NCBI RefSeq assembly: GCF_001375535.1
Contig: NZ_LN831197.1
Coordinates: 1,043,752-1,107,751, forward strand
Origin: Bacillus niameyensis
GTDB lineage: Bacteria > Bacillota > Bacilli > Bacillales > Bacillaceae_C
DNA length: 64,000 bases
Direction of reading: 5' to 3'
Made by a program: the position numbers and the translations under genes. The notes beneath the pieces were generated by a model. It saw nothing but the letters and a program-made list of their open reading frames with translations. It was not told the origin of the DNA and made no database searches. This document shows, in pieces, positions 41,795 to 51,356 of this stretch (position 1 is its first letter; every line of letters starts with the position of its first letter).

Positions 41795-43660
41795 TTACGC
41801 TGTAATAGGTAAGTTATTTTCTAAGAATGACAACATCTTCCCAGCGATGACTGAATGACCTAACGTGTTAGGATGTAATTTATCTAATGTATAGTAATCC
41901 ATATTCGCACTATTAAACCCACTCATACTATATAAGTCTAAACAAGGAATACCCCATTTTGCAGACACTTCTTTAACAGCATTTGCAATCTGTTTGGTGT
42001 TTCTTGGAGAATCTGTTTGTTGTAGTGGTGTAAAGGTTGCAATTAAATTAGTTGGGTACTTAGCAATTAAGCCAGACAACAATACATTATAAGCTCCCAT
42101 AAATGTCTTAATATCCGTACTATCAATCGAACCAATCGGCACTCCCGACCCAGCATCGTTAACCCCACCAAATACAGTGATAATATCCGCATCGTCATCC
42201 ATATCCTGATAACGTAAAACCATTGGGTTTATTTCCCAATTTCCGTAATCGGCAACCGTACTACTTGATATGCCATAATTTCTAACGATACAACCCGTTT
42301 TACTTGCGATTTGTTGGTGATAAGACGTTACTTGTAACCCATTGGTGATACTATCGCCTAAAGCGTTCCATTTCTTGCCTTTTAGTCTACTTGGAATCTC
42401 AAATTGATAATCGTCTGTAAAGGTAACTGCTTGTTTCTTAGTGTACGGTACATACTCATTTGGCAATGTTTCTCCTTCGACAAACATTTGATCCTCTAAT
42501 GTCGCATCTGTTTTCGGAAAACAAAAACGTATATAACTCACGCCATTTGGAATGGTTGTTGTATTTCCACTAGCGTATGATTCTCCTGAAACGTAAACTT
42601 TATTGTGATTATAAAAAGCTCTGCTTGCCATTGATTTTGCAGTATATTTTTTACCTGCTACAACTGGAATAAAGCCACTTAAAACGTAATCTGTGTTATC
42701 AGATATTACCCCACCTGCTGTAATACTTTTATTAACTTCCACATCACTCTTATTGAATAAGTTTCGTAACGACACGTATAAAAATGTTGTATTGGTTGGT
42801 GTTACAACACTTCTTGCTACCTTCTTAGCTTCTACAAAATCAAAAGCATTGGGACTAAATTCTAAATTTCTAAACGATACATTTTTATAAATACCGTATG
42901 GTATATATTCACTGGGTAACGTTGAACCTTCAACAAACATTTGATTTTCAAGCGTTGCAGAATACTTGTCGAAAGCAAAACGAATGAAGAAAGCGTTGTT
43001 TGGTGTCGTTGTTTTATTTCCAACTGAATAAGATTCACCAGATACATACTGCCTATTATCGCTATAAAAAACTCTACTACCCATAGACTTCGCAATATAG
43101 GTCGTACTAGGTTTAATAGGAATAAAATCGCTTAAAAAATAATCTGCACTATCAATAATTTCACCTGTCGTATATATTGCTTTACCTACCGAAGCAGTTT
43201 CTTTGTTAAATAAGTTAGTTCCGCTTGATTGTAAAAAAGTAGTTGATTCTACCGTAACGGAGTGACTTTTTGGTGTCGATAAAACATTAATAGGTGTTCC
43301 ACCTGCACCATCTTGAATTATACCAAGAGTTTCACTGTCAAAATCATTTACGGTAATCGGTTCAGCCTTTTTTCTAACCTCATCTTCATTCGCTTTATCT
43401 GCCAATTGCGACGTAAACGAATCTAATCTGTCACCCAAAAGGGGGTGATTTCCTCTCGCATCTACGACCTCAGAAGGTTGCGGATTTTCTTTAATTAATC
43501 GATCGACACGCTCTAATTGTTCATCGGCTGTCTTTTTCGCTGTGTCCGCTGTTTCTCCCGTTACTTCCATACTTTGCGCCAATGCCTCGCGAACATCTTT
43601 ACCGTAAATTTCATTTCTAACTTTATTAGCCAAATTTCTAATAATCTGTGGAATTGGCAT
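41795..43660 (-). CDS. Tail/baseplate protein with duplicated module and SGNH hydrolase domain
   Basis: A 621-residue protein. The N-terminal helical segment (1-60) is probably tail attachment. Two ~105-residue modules, about 150-255 and 300-406, share LFNK, DYFLSDFIP/DYVLSGFIP, SGESY.(S/A)GN.TT.P and ENQMFVEG.TLP.EY(I/V)PY. The C-terminal SGNH/GDSL esterase (about 430-620) has GDSITNG (block I), GGVNDAG (block III) and DKLHPNTLGH (block V: Asp and His). Likely host-surface glycan binding plus de-esterification, e.g. of acetylated wall polymers. It is the last tail gene. Confidence 0.88.
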   Translation of the reverse strand: MPIPQIIRNLANKVRNEIYGKDVREALAQSMEVTGETADTAKKTADEQLERVDRLIKENPQPSEVVDARGNHPLLGDRLDSFTSQLADKANEDEVRKKAEPITVNDFDSETLGIIQDGAGGTPINVLSTPKSHSVTVESTTFLQSSGTNLFNKETASVGKAIYTTGEIIDSADYFLSDFIPIKPSTTYIAKSMGSRVFYSDNRQYVSGESYSVGNKTTTPNNAFFIRFAFDKYSATLENQMFVEGSTLPSEYIPYGIYKNVSFRNLEFSPNAFDFVEAKKVARSVVTPTNTTFLYVSLRNLFNKSDVEVNKSITAGGVISDNTDYVLSGFIPVVAGKKYTAKSMASRAFYNHNKVYVSGESYASGNTTTIPNGVSYIRFCFPKTDATLEDQMFVEGETLPNEYVPYTKKQAVTFTDDYQFEIPSRLKGKKWNALGDSITNGLQVTSYHQQIASKTGCIVRNYGISSSTVADYGNWEINPMVLRYQDMDDDADIITVFGGVNDAGSGVPIGSIDSTDIKTFMGAYNVLLSGLIAKYPTNLIATFTPLQQTDSPRNTKQIANAVKEVSAKWGIPCLDLYSMSGFNSANMDYYTLDKLHPNTLGHSVIAGKMLSFLENNLPITA

Positions 43661-43662
43661 AT

Positions 43663-45321
43663 TTAAGCACCACCTTCTGGTTGTTCTAATTTCGATAATC
43701 TAAATTCATAGTTATCTATCTTTCTGGCCATTACCTCTAGTAATTGAACTAAGTAATAATAGCCATTCCTCTGAGCAGATCCTTCAGCTTGATTTTTATC
43801 AAACTCTTGAAATGCATATGATATATAGACTCCGAAATCATAAAAAGGAAAGTTAGGATTATTGTTCGTTACAGATTTAGAGATATCATATAGCTTGGCG
43901 AAATCAGAACTCGACATTAATCCATCTTGGTCAAACCATGCTAAGCCAATATCTGCACCAGGGATATCTTCAATCATTTGCTCCAATCTCTCGATTGAGC
44001 CTACGACGCTTTCAATAGAGTTAGATATGCTAATAATGTCCTCGTCTGTGATATTCTCGTAGTTTTCTAGTCGCTGTTTTGTGGCTTCTAATTCTGTTTT
44101 TGCACTGGTTAAGTCAACAGTTAAGGTTCCGATTTTGTTGCTTTGCCTAGAGACGGTCTGCTGTAACTCAACTACATTTTGTTGAGCTTTATTAGCTTCA
44201 TAGTTGTATTGAGCAGTTGTCTTGAATTTATCTCCAATTGTCAAATCGTTCTGATTCGGATTAATGATGTCTATAGTTTTTCCAATCACTTTCAAAGTTT
44301 CATTAATTCCCATAACGGGGTTAATAACTGGATAGTAATATCCAACTTCAAAGCTATCTGGATCCTTTCTTAGTAGGGACAGATCGAGAGCAGAAACGAA
44401 ATATTTTACTTTGACACGATTATTTTCTTGCAAATACTGCTGTCCACGTGTCATTAGAATGGAAGGTTTTGTGATATCATCCCAAATCTTACTTCTGGTT
44501 ACTACGCTGAAATTAGACCTTGCCTCTTCATCTTCCAGGTAGTCCTTCCCGCCGTTAACAGATGCAATTGTTAATCTTGCTTGGCTAACATCTGTTGCTC
44601 CTTCATCTTCTGATTCTAATGACATTCCTAAAGGTATTAATCTTGTAATTATTTCGGAAGGATCAACTTCTTTTGTAATGCTCTTAAGATTCTTGGCTAG
44701 TCTTATTTCTGTCTGTTTGATCTCAACAGTTTCTGCAAGGTAATCCAGATAACGGACACCATTTTCTTTACGGGCCTTTATTACCCCACCAAGACGACTA
44801 ATAAGCTTGTCATCTATACTGTCAAAGGTGTTATCATACCCCAAGTACCTATAAACGTTATCTGTGCTATTAGTGACTGTTACATTACCAAGCACAAACT
44901 TTTTATCTATGTCATCATGAGCGATATCTGAATTATGATTTTTGATCATAACCTCAAAAAACTCCCGCACCGTCATATCGTGATATTCACCATGACGTTG
45001 GCAAGAGTCATTTAAGTAGCCTAATTCAGATTCACATATAAAGGACTTGGCAAAAACACCTGTGTCGCTCATGGCGTCTGTTGGTGCTAAAATACGCCCG
45101 TCAAACTCAATCTTTTCAGTCAACATGTTTTCGACTGTGATAAGAGTTTTTAACGGACGTATTAAACCGTATCCTGGATTGTTGGGTAATATCGTGAAAC
45201 TAAAACTGTCTGCAGCATTCTCGATTTGTTTTATTTTACCGTCGATAACTTTTAAGTCATTGAAATCTGGATGGTGTATAACTAATTCTGCACCATCGTT
45301 GATTAAAGTTATTTTATACAA
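43663..45321 (-). CDS. Prophage tail endopeptidase / tail-associated protein (Tal)
   Basis: A 552-residue protein of the prophage endopeptidase-tail family. N-terminal baseplate-hub-like domain at about 1-380 (YKITLINDGAELVIHHPDFNDLKV; DISITKEVDPSEIITRLIPLGMSLE), a coiled coil at about 385-470 (NVVELQQTVSRQSNKIGTLTV), and an acidic tail ending EQPEGGA. It follows Dit directly (2-nt gap), the fixed order of siphovirus baseplates. Confidence 0.87.
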   Translation of the reverse strand: MYKITLINDGAELVIHHPDFNDLKVIDGKIKQIENAADSFSFTILPNNPGYGLIRPLKTLITVENMLTEKIEFDGRILAPTDAMSDTGVFAKSFICESELGYLNDSCQRHGEYHDMTVREFFEVMIKNHNSDIAHDDIDKKFVLGNVTVTNSTDNVYRYLGYDNTFDSIDDKLISRLGGVIKARKENGVRYLDYLAETVEIKQTEIRLAKNLKSITKEVDPSEIITRLIPLGMSLESEDEGATDVSQARLTIASVNGGKDYLEDEEARSNFSVVTRSKIWDDITKPSILMTRGQQYLQENNRVKVKYFVSALDLSLLRKDPDSFEVGYYYPVINPVMGINETLKVIGKTIDIINPNQNDLTIGDKFKTTAQYNYEANKAQQNVVELQQTVSRQSNKIGTLTVDLTSAKTELEATKQRLENYENITDEDIISISNSIESVVGSIERLEQMIEDIPGADIGLAWFDQDGLMSSSDFAKLYDISKSVTNNNPNFPFYDFGVYISYAFQEFDKNQAEGSAQRNGYYYLVQLLEVMARKIDNYEFRLSKLEQPEGGA

Positions 45322-45323
45322 AT

Positions 45324-46031
45324 TTAGATCAACTCCTTTCGAAAATGAAAGGATATTTCCCCGTTACCGGTTATAGTAATCTTGTTTTTAGGTTCCCGAA
45401 GTAAGAAGTCATAGGATTGCGACTCTCCTGCAGGAATGTTGAATGTTTTATTACCCATTAGCATGGTCATCGGTTCTGTAGCTTTGATCACAGGCTTGGC
45501 TGTGCGTGTACCAGGGTTATATAAGGTAACGTGTAAAGTACCATTCACCTTAAATTTAGTTTTTTGAGCGTAATCAAGAAGAAAGTTAAACTCGTCCCAG
45601 ATGTCGTTACCTTCATCAAGTTCACTAATTTTAAAGGGATATGCAGTAAATTCTACCTGAAGCGAGCCACCGACCCATTTAAAATTACTGCTAGGTCCGT
45701 CCTCTATTTCAGCTAAAAAGTAATAACCAGGTATTAAGTCATCTTTTAACATTCCTTTTTGATTGGTGGACATTAGCCAATTTATGACCTCTGTTTCATA
45801 AAAGTAATAATCTTTGGATTTATCTCGATAGGCTATTTCAAAGGTATACTTAAGGATTCTCTCACTATATTCTTGACCTCCATATATTTCGCTAAAATCA
45901 TAAACTATATCTGAATAGGGTACCCTTTCAGTGTTCTTAATCTTTGAAGGGTTGCCTATTTCTCTATCAGATATAGTCAAACCGAAATCTTTATAACTAT
46001 GTTTTCCGTTAAATTCAATACCTGTGAACAT
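45324..46031 (-). CDS. Distal tail protein (Dit)
   Basis: A 235-residue phage tail family protein. The N terminus FNGKHSYKDFGLTISDREIGNPSKIK, the ring-forming N domain and the galectin-like C-terminal domain with NPGTRTAKPVIKATEP and NKTFNIPAGESQSYDF are typical of Dit/SPP1 gp19.1-like proteins. It forms the hexameric hub joining tail tube and baseplate. It starts in the stop region of the tape-measure gene (1-nt overlap). Confidence 0.9.
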   Translation of the reverse strand: MFTGIEFNGKHSYKDFGLTISDREIGNPSKIKNTERVPYSDIVYDFSEIYGGQEYSERILKYTFEIAYRDKSKDYYFYETEVINWLMSTNQKGMLKDDLIPGYYFLAEIEDGPSSNFKWVGGSLQVEFTAYPFKISELDEGNDIWDEFNFLLDYAQKTKFKVNGTLHVTLYNPGTRTAKPVIKATEPMTMLMGNKTFNIPAGESQSYDFLLREPKNKITITGNGEISFHFRKELI

Positions 46032-49000
46032 TAATAGGCCACCCTCCTTCCAAACATTCCAGTACGCCTAGCTTGTTCTTCGTCTAATACTTCGCCGACT
46101 TGTCTATCTTTTAGGTAAATATCTGTCTTTTTCTCCAAAAGTTGCAATAACAATTCATTTGTCCTTTGCAAGTACTCATTTTGTTGAAGGATAGCAAGCA
46201 ACAACTCATCGTTATTCCCACCTTTAGTTGGCGTAGTTGGCGCGCCTTTTGGACCTTCTTCGCCGCCGCCCTTTCCGGATAATGCTAATAGCTTCATTGC
46301 ATCTGTAGCAGTAGAAACATTTAATTCATTTGCTTCAGGAATTGCAGCCATGGCCATTTTTCCTGCTGCTTTGGCTACGTTTTTAACTGTGCCTAATATT
46401 CCAAGCTCAAGTCCTTCCCCAGTATGAATACCGAGTTTTTCAAGAACTCTTGAAGGTGAATGGATATCAAGTATACTCTTGATTTTTCCTGTTATGGCGC
46501 TTGTTACACTTTTTACTGCATTTGTTACAGCTGTTATCTTAGATGTAATTCCATTGATAAGACCTTGGATTATATCTTTACCGATTTGTTTAAGGTCGAT
46601 ATTTTTGAGGAATGTTTTGATTTTATTCCAAACCTCAACGATCTGGTTATGTGTTTCATTCATCTTGTTTCGACCGGAATTTTTCAGATCTTCGAATTTG
46701 TTCTTTACATTTGCCAAAACTTCATCAATTGTCGTCTTAACGCTAGTCTTTATGTCCTTCCACGTTTTACTAACAATGTTTTTAAATTCCTGAAATTTAG
46801 TGGACGCGAAAGTTTTAATAAATTCTATTGAGTTTTTAAATATATTTACGACTTCGCCCCAGACGAACTTTATATGATTCCAGATCATATTCATTTGGTT
46901 ATTGATAAAAAATCCTATTTCCGAAAAATCCCCGTGAATTATGGATTTAATAATACCAATTGCGTTTTCGATCGTTTCACGAATGGTATCCCATATTACT
47001 TCGAGGAGAAGCCAAATAGAGTTCATTATCTGAGATATATTTTCTTTGATTGTCTGGAATCCATTATTGTTCTCGCCAAGAATAAACCCAATTGCTTTTA
47101 CCCATAAATCTTCAATTTTCATCCAACCGTTATAAAAGAAGTCGAACAAAAAGTTCATAATCGAACTAATAGATTGCTGAATAAATAGCAACGAATTGTC
47201 AATCAGATTCGCTATCTCTTGCCATACATTTGCCGTTGTATCCTTTATAGCTTTCCAATAGCCTGAAACGAATTCGAAAAATCCTGTTATTAACAGTCGA
47301 GCGTTTTCAATAACCAATTCAATATATGAAATTATAATATCTTTAAAAGCAGACCAATAATCAGCAGCTGCGCCTGAGATATTCTCCCAAATTGCTGTAA
47401 GATTGGACCTGAACTCTTCCATATCCCCGGTTACTAAGTTTATTAAAAGTAATATGGGTCCAAGGATTATGTTTTTAATGATTTCCCAATAGGATCCTGC
47501 AATTGTCTTTATATTTTCCCAAGTTCTTCTCAAAAAAGAGGCTATGTTTCCCCATAATGTATTTGTCGCCTCTTCTGCAGGCCCCCACATACTGATGAAA
47601 AAATCAATCATGGGCGAGATTAAGGTTGTAATATAATCTATACCAGCGTTGAATTTATCGGTCACTTTCCGCCAGATTTCTCCAAAAAATCCAGTTACAG
47701 ACGACCATATAACTTTTATTCCTTTAACTACTTTCGCGAAAAAGGTAATAATGGACGACCATTTTTCTTTGATCCAATCGATTGCATTAGTAAATTTAAC
47801 GGTGACTAACTCCCACATATCTGTAATGTGGGATACAAAACCTTTAACAAAATTAATAGTTAAGCCCATTATTTGCCCCAGTAATGAGGATTTAATAATT
47901 CCCCATATGATGCTTGTAGCACCTTGGAACATCTGTTTAAGGCCTTCCCACATTTTAGAGAAGTCGCCAGTGAATAATCCTGAAAAAGCTTTAATAGCGC
48001 CTAATATAAAATCTAAAGCACCAGAAATTATACTCTTAATACCTGACCATGTAGACTTAATGATGTGCTCCACAAAAGGCATAACGAATACAATTACAGT
48101 TTTTATTTTCTCAAAAACTGTTCCGATGACCTCGGCATACCATTGAAAAGCAGTCGACAAACCTTTACCGATATTTTTAAAAGCCTTCGAAAGTTGACCG
48201 CCTTCAGAACCTGCAAAATCAGATATCTTTGCCTTAATCTCATTAAAAAAGCCTACTACCGCATCGATGCCTGGTTGAATATAATCTCGTAGTTGCCCAA
48301 ATACTTCCTTTAATTTAATGCCTAACTCTTGGACAAAACCTCTGAATTTTTCTGACCTTTTATAAGCAATGATGAATCCAGTTGTTAGTAAGGTTAGAGC
48401 AGTAATGACTAGCCCAATTGGATTTGTTAATCCTGCAGCAATTCTTGCTAACAATCCGAGATTCTTTGCCCCTTTTCCGGCGATTGATCCAAACTTTACT
48501 AAGACCTTAGATTTTCCGATAAACTTAAAAAAGCCACCAAGTGACTTTGATAATTTGGCAACAATCCCTCCGAAAGTACCCAATCCTACTAGAACAGGAC
48601 CAATGACAGCCGAAAAACCGATGAATTTACCAATTAGATTTTTCGTGTCTGCGTCCATGTCTTTAATCCACTTTACTGTAATCATGGCAAAAGACACAAT
48701 CTTCTCTAAAGCTGATCCTAGACCTTGAAAAATCGGTTTAAATAAATCATCCGAGTTTTTAAATAGGTCCCTTAACTCGTCAAGCATGGTTTTTACACCA
48801 TCGAAGATCCCATGATCAAGTACCATCCTAGCACCGACTTGAGAAATTGATGCTTTAAAGTTTTTCCATTTACCCATCAAGGTTTCCCCTGATTTTTCGA
48901 TCATTCCTCCTGCAGCGATCGTATCACCGTGCATACCGGATGTACCTTTTAGGATTCCTTCCGAAACCTCATTTAGAACTTCGTTGATGTCGACTCCATC

Positions 49001-49945
49001 TTTTTGGATTTTCTTTCTGACTTCTTCCTTTTTCAGTCCCCATTTGTTGCCGAGTACTGAAAGGATATCAATTCCAGCAGTAGCAAACTGATTAATCATC
49101 GTTCCGTCAATTTTCCCGCTTAATAAAGCTCCTTGGAATACGTTTGACAATTGAGTAACGAGTTGGTCATCGTTTTTCATTGCTGATAATTCCATAGCTA
49201 CATTTGCATAAAGTAAAGCTTCGGTTTCCTTAGCATTCGATGACATCATTAAAGCAACTGGATTAGCGATTTCTGCAAGCCCGAATGAAGTACCTGTGAC
49301 TAGATCAGTTACTCTCTCCATTACACCTTTTGCTTTCTCTTCACTTTTTAAGATGTTATTAAGCATGAAATCAACTTGTTCTAGGTCTGCTGCTCTTTTA
49401 AATCCCATGGTAGTAACAGTGCCGATCAACCCTGCAATAGGGGTAGTGATATATGTTGTAAGTGTTTTTCCAGTACTTTTTGCTTTGCTACTAACAACAT
49501 CTAACTCGTTGCCAAAATTGATCAGAGCATCACCAGATTTTGTCCAGTTAGAATTCGCTATTTCTTGCTCTTTTCTAAAGTCTTGGAATGCTTGCTTGGT
49601 GCTCTCAACGCGTCTTTCTAAATCTCGTAGCGTTGCTGCCTCATAATTATAATTTGCGGCCGCTTTATCAGCTTCCTTCGATCCTTCACCATGTGCCTCG
49701 ACCATTTTTTCATATGCTTTCTTTGCACTTTCAGTAGCGATTTTTTGTGCTTCTAACCTTCTGTTTAATCCATATAATTGGGTTTCATATTTTTTAACTG
49801 AACGCTCTGAACGGTCGAAAGCAGACAAATTCAACTTCATTTCACTGTTGACTCTTTTTAATTTAGACTTAAGATCTGTTAGGCCACTATTGACCTTCAT
49901 CGTTTCGAGATCAAGTTCAATGGATAAACCTTTTAACTTTTCCAC
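46031..49945 (-). CDS. Phage tail tape-measure protein
   Basis: A 1304-residue protein that sets tail length and occupies the tail lumen. N-terminal coiled coil (about 1-145), a tape-measure core with PVALMMSSNAKETEALLYANVAMELSAM at about 220-250, hydrophobic segments at about 430-540 (VGLGTFGGIVAKLSK, GLVITALTLLTTGFIIAY), then many Trp-containing ~45-residue helical repeats (WSSIITFF, WENIKTIAGSYW). A C-terminal motif IHSPSRVLEKLGIHTGEGLELG (about 1200) is typical of the family. It starts with GTG after AGGAGG. The length predicts a long flexible tail. Confidence 0.93.
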   Translation of the reverse strand: MEKLKGLSIELDLETMKVNSGLTDLKSKLKRVNSEMKLNLSAFDRSERSVKKYETQLYGLNRRLEAQKIATESAKKAYEKMVEAHGEGSKEADKAAANYNYEAATLRDLERRVESTKQAFQDFRKEQEIANSNWTKSGDALINFGNELDVVSSKAKSTGKTLTTYITTPIAGLIGTVTTMGFKRAADLEQVDFMLNNILKSEEKAKGVMERVTDLVTGTSFGLAEIANPVALMMSSNAKETEALLYANVAMELSAMKNDDQLVTQLSNVFQGALLSGKIDGTMINQFATAGIDILSVLGNKWGLKKEEVRKKIQKDGVDINEVLNEVSEGILKGTSGMHGDTIAAGGMIEKSGETLMGKWKNFKASISQVGARMVLDHGIFDGVKTMLDELRDLFKNSDDLFKPIFQGLGSALEKIVSFAMITVKWIKDMDADTKNLIGKFIGFSAVIGPVLVGLGTFGGIVAKLSKSLGGFFKFIGKSKVLVKFGSIAGKGAKNLGLLARIAAGLTNPIGLVITALTLLTTGFIIAYKRSEKFRGFVQELGIKLKEVFGQLRDYIQPGIDAVVGFFNEIKAKISDFAGSEGGQLSKAFKNIGKGLSTAFQWYAEVIGTVFEKIKTVIVFVMPFVEHIIKSTWSGIKSIISGALDFILGAIKAFSGLFTGDFSKMWEGLKQMFQGATSIIWGIIKSSLLGQIMGLTINFVKGFVSHITDMWELVTVKFTNAIDWIKEKWSSIITFFAKVVKGIKVIWSSVTGFFGEIWRKVTDKFNAGIDYITTLISPMIDFFISMWGPAEEATNTLWGNIASFLRRTWENIKTIAGSYWEIIKNIILGPILLLINLVTGDMEEFRSNLTAIWENISGAAADYWSAFKDIIISYIELVIENARLLITGFFEFVSGYWKAIKDTTANVWQEIANLIDNSLLFIQQSISSIMNFLFDFFYNGWMKIEDLWVKAIGFILGENNNGFQTIKENISQIMNSIWLLLEVIWDTIRETIENAIGIIKSIIHGDFSEIGFFINNQMNMIWNHIKFVWGEVVNIFKNSIEFIKTFASTKFQEFKNIVSKTWKDIKTSVKTTIDEVLANVKNKFEDLKNSGRNKMNETHNQIVEVWNKIKTFLKNIDLKQIGKDIIQGLINGITSKITAVTNAVKSVTSAITGKIKSILDIHSPSRVLEKLGIHTGEGLELGILGTVKNVAKAAGKMAMAAIPEANELNVSTATDAMKLLALSGKGGGEEGPKGAPTTPTKGGNNDELLLAILQQNEYLQRTNELLLQLLEKKTDIYLKDRQVGEVLDEEQARRTGMFGRRVAY

Positions 49946-49970
49946 GTTTTACCTCCTTTCTTTCGTAATA

Positions 49971-50010
49971 AAAAATCCTTAACCGCCAAATGCAGCGATT
50001 AAGGATTTTT
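49971..50010 (-). terminator. Terminator-like hairpin overlapping the 3' end of gpGT
   Basis: The arms AAAAATCCTTAA / TTAAGGATTTTT flank a 16-nt loop and are followed by TTTTTTATT on the minus strand. It lies inside the last codons of the frameshift product and upstream of the tape-measure gene. Confidence 0.7.
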
Positions 50011-50191
50011 CTTGTTTAGGCTTATTCTTTTCTCTTAAAAGTTCAACGATGAAATGGAAAGGCATATTCAGCACTTCATTTATATCTTTTCCCTGTTTCA
50101 TTAAATCAAGGATGAGTTTGTCCATGTATTGTTTTTGTTTTGCGAAAGAAAAGTCCTCATCCGTTAACCTTTCTTCGCCAAGAATTTTTTT
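49979..50191 (-). CDS. gpT-like extension reached by -1 frameshift (tail assembly chaperone)
   Basis: From the A7 run the -1 frame reads ILGEERLTDEDFSFAKQKQY, then MDKLILDLMKQGKDINEVLN and a tail ending SLIAAFGG, with a stop at 49979. It has no start codon of its own and occupies the space between the gpG-like gene and the tape measure. This is the layout of lambda gpG/gpGT-type tail chaperones, where the fusion helps tape-measure folding. The fused product would be about 177 residues. Confidence 0.8.
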   Translation of the reverse strand, partial: KKILGEERLTDEDFSFAKQKQYMDKLILDLMKQGKDINEVLNMPFHFIVELLREKNKPKQEKSLIAAFGG

Positions 50192-50511
50192 GTTTCATCA
50201 TTTTGCTGACCTTGTGCAATAAACATGACTTGATCCTGGAGTGTGCCAATTGCATCAGGTGCGTGCAATTTATTCATTAAATCTTCTTTAGTAAATTGAC
50301 CACCATAGACCCTATCAGCAACAAATGTCATCATTTTGTCCATGAGGTCTCTCTCGGATGTTTTTTCGTTCTCTGATTCATTCATCAAATCCATAGCTTC
50401 ATATACAACAGCAAACGGAATGAATACAGGAGTCAAATATTTCTTAGTGACGATCTCACCTTCTTTAACCTCTTCTACCAATTCAATCATGTTTCTCTTT
50501 AAATTTGCCAT
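50164..50511 (-). CDS. Tail assembly chaperone, gpG-like
   Basis: A 115-residue helical protein (MIELVEEVKEGEIVTKKYLTPVFIPFAVVYEAMDLM ... MTFVADRVYGGQFTKEDLMNKLHAPD), typical of the short tail chaperone that precedes the tape-measure gene in siphoviruses. Near its C terminus the codons ACA-AAA-AAA form a slippery site that would send a minority of ribosomes into the -1 frame. Confidence 0.87.
   Translation of the reverse strand: MANLKRNMIELVEEVKEGEIVTKKYLTPVFIPFAVVYEAMDLMNESENEKTSERDLMDKMMTFVADRVYGGQFTKEDLMNKLHAPDAIGTLQDQVMFIAQGQQNDETKKFLAKKG
50185..50191 (-). other. Programmed -1 ribosomal frameshift site
   Basis: On the minus strand A-AAA-AAA in the zero frame (third base of ACA, then two Lys codons) is a canonical heptanucleotide slip site. 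Zero frame ends nine codons later (FLAKKG stop region); the -1 frame stays open for about 68 codons. Confidence 0.82.
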
Positions 50512-50541
50512 GTAGTTACCTCCATAAAAAAGAGCAAGAAG

Positions 50542-50736
50542 TTAATCTTGCTCTTTAATTAGTACTTTTCCAATTTTGTTTTTTGTAGATGACAATTCTT
50601 TAATCCTAGCAACTGATATCTTTTTATTTGCAGGTTTTGGAAAGGGATCCCCTGCAAAATAAATTTTACCTTTATCTTGCAGGTCTTTAAAATCCGATAC
50701 AACAATGTATTTTTGCTTTTGGTCTATCTTAGACAT
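50542..50736 (-). CDS. Small phage protein between major tail protein and gpG
   Basis: A 64-residue basic protein (KYIVVSDFKDLQDKGKIYFAGDPFPKPANKKISVARIKELSSTKNKIGK). It has a beta-rich start and resembles small phage proteins carrying an SH3-like fold next to tail genes, but I cannot name a family. ATG overlaps the end of the major tail gene; the ribosome site GGAGGGGG lies inside that gene's last codons. Confidence 0.7.
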   Translation of the reverse strand: MSKIDQKQKYIVVSDFKDLQDKGKIYFAGDPFPKPANKKISVARIKELSSTKNKIGKVLIKEQD

Positions 50737-51344
50737 TATGCCCCCTCCGGTTCAGATGGAGTGCCGGATGGATAAGGTTTACCAAATACTTTCAGGAATA
50801 AAGCATCTCGGTTCGTAGTTTCTCCCTTTTTATCACGAGCAAAAATGACGGATTTTTCCTTTTCAAATCCGTCCACTTTCCGATCCATAAACTGCGCTTC
50901 GATTTCCTCACTGGAAAACTCAACACTGTCTTCTTTTGTTTGACCTTCGATGTTAGGGCGAGTGAAAATTCCTTTCGGCAATCCAACGTATTCTTTGGAT
51001 CCATCTTCATATGTCTTTGCAAAAACTACGGCTACATATGGAGGATTATCTCCACTGCCCATAGCTGTCAATCCTTCAACAACTTCTAACCCTAGTAATT
51101 TCTGTTTATCCTCGATAGGTATTGTGTGGAATTGAGAAGTTACAGAAACATCACCACTAGACACGGCCATCTCAGCGGTTTTGTTATCACCATACGCCCG
51201 AACAATTTCTTGCGCCATTTCAACATTGACATTTTGAAGAAATTTAACTCTTTCAATATAGTCAGCTACTAATTTATCTCCTACTTCACCATAATAAAAT
51301 TCATCCACACCCGTAGCTGCACGGTATATTTTTTCTTCTGCCAC
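50736..51344 (-). CDS. Major tail tube protein
   Basis: A 202-residue protein of the siphovirus major tail protein family (phi13-like): YRAATGVDEFYYGEVGDKLVADYIERVKFLQNVNVEMAQEIVRAYGDNKTAEMAVSSGDVSVTSQFHTIP, then VAVVFAKTYEDGSKEYVGLPKGIFTRP. It forms stacked hexameric rings of the tail tube. It ends in SGTPSEPEGA, the same last seven residues as the capsid protein. Confidence 0.9.
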   Translation of the reverse strand: MAEEKIYRAATGVDEFYYGEVGDKLVADYIERVKFLQNVNVEMAQEIVRAYGDNKTAEMAVSSGDVSVTSQFHTIPIEDKQKLLGLEVVEGLTAMGSGDNPPYVAVVFAKTYEDGSKEYVGLPKGIFTRPNIEGQTKEDSVEFSSEEIEAQFMDRKVDGFEKEKSVIFARDKKGETTNRDALFLKVFGKPYPSGTPSEPEGA

Positions 51345-51356
51345 TATTCATCACTC

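Noticed and set aside
47649-48146. 165-codon plus-strand frame opposite the tape-measure gene
   Set aside because: Lies wholly inside an unmistakable minus-strand tape-measure gene; composition is a shadow of its codon bias.
50792-51022. Overlapping minus-strand frame inside the major tail gene
   Set aside because: Out-of-frame shadow without a ribosome site.
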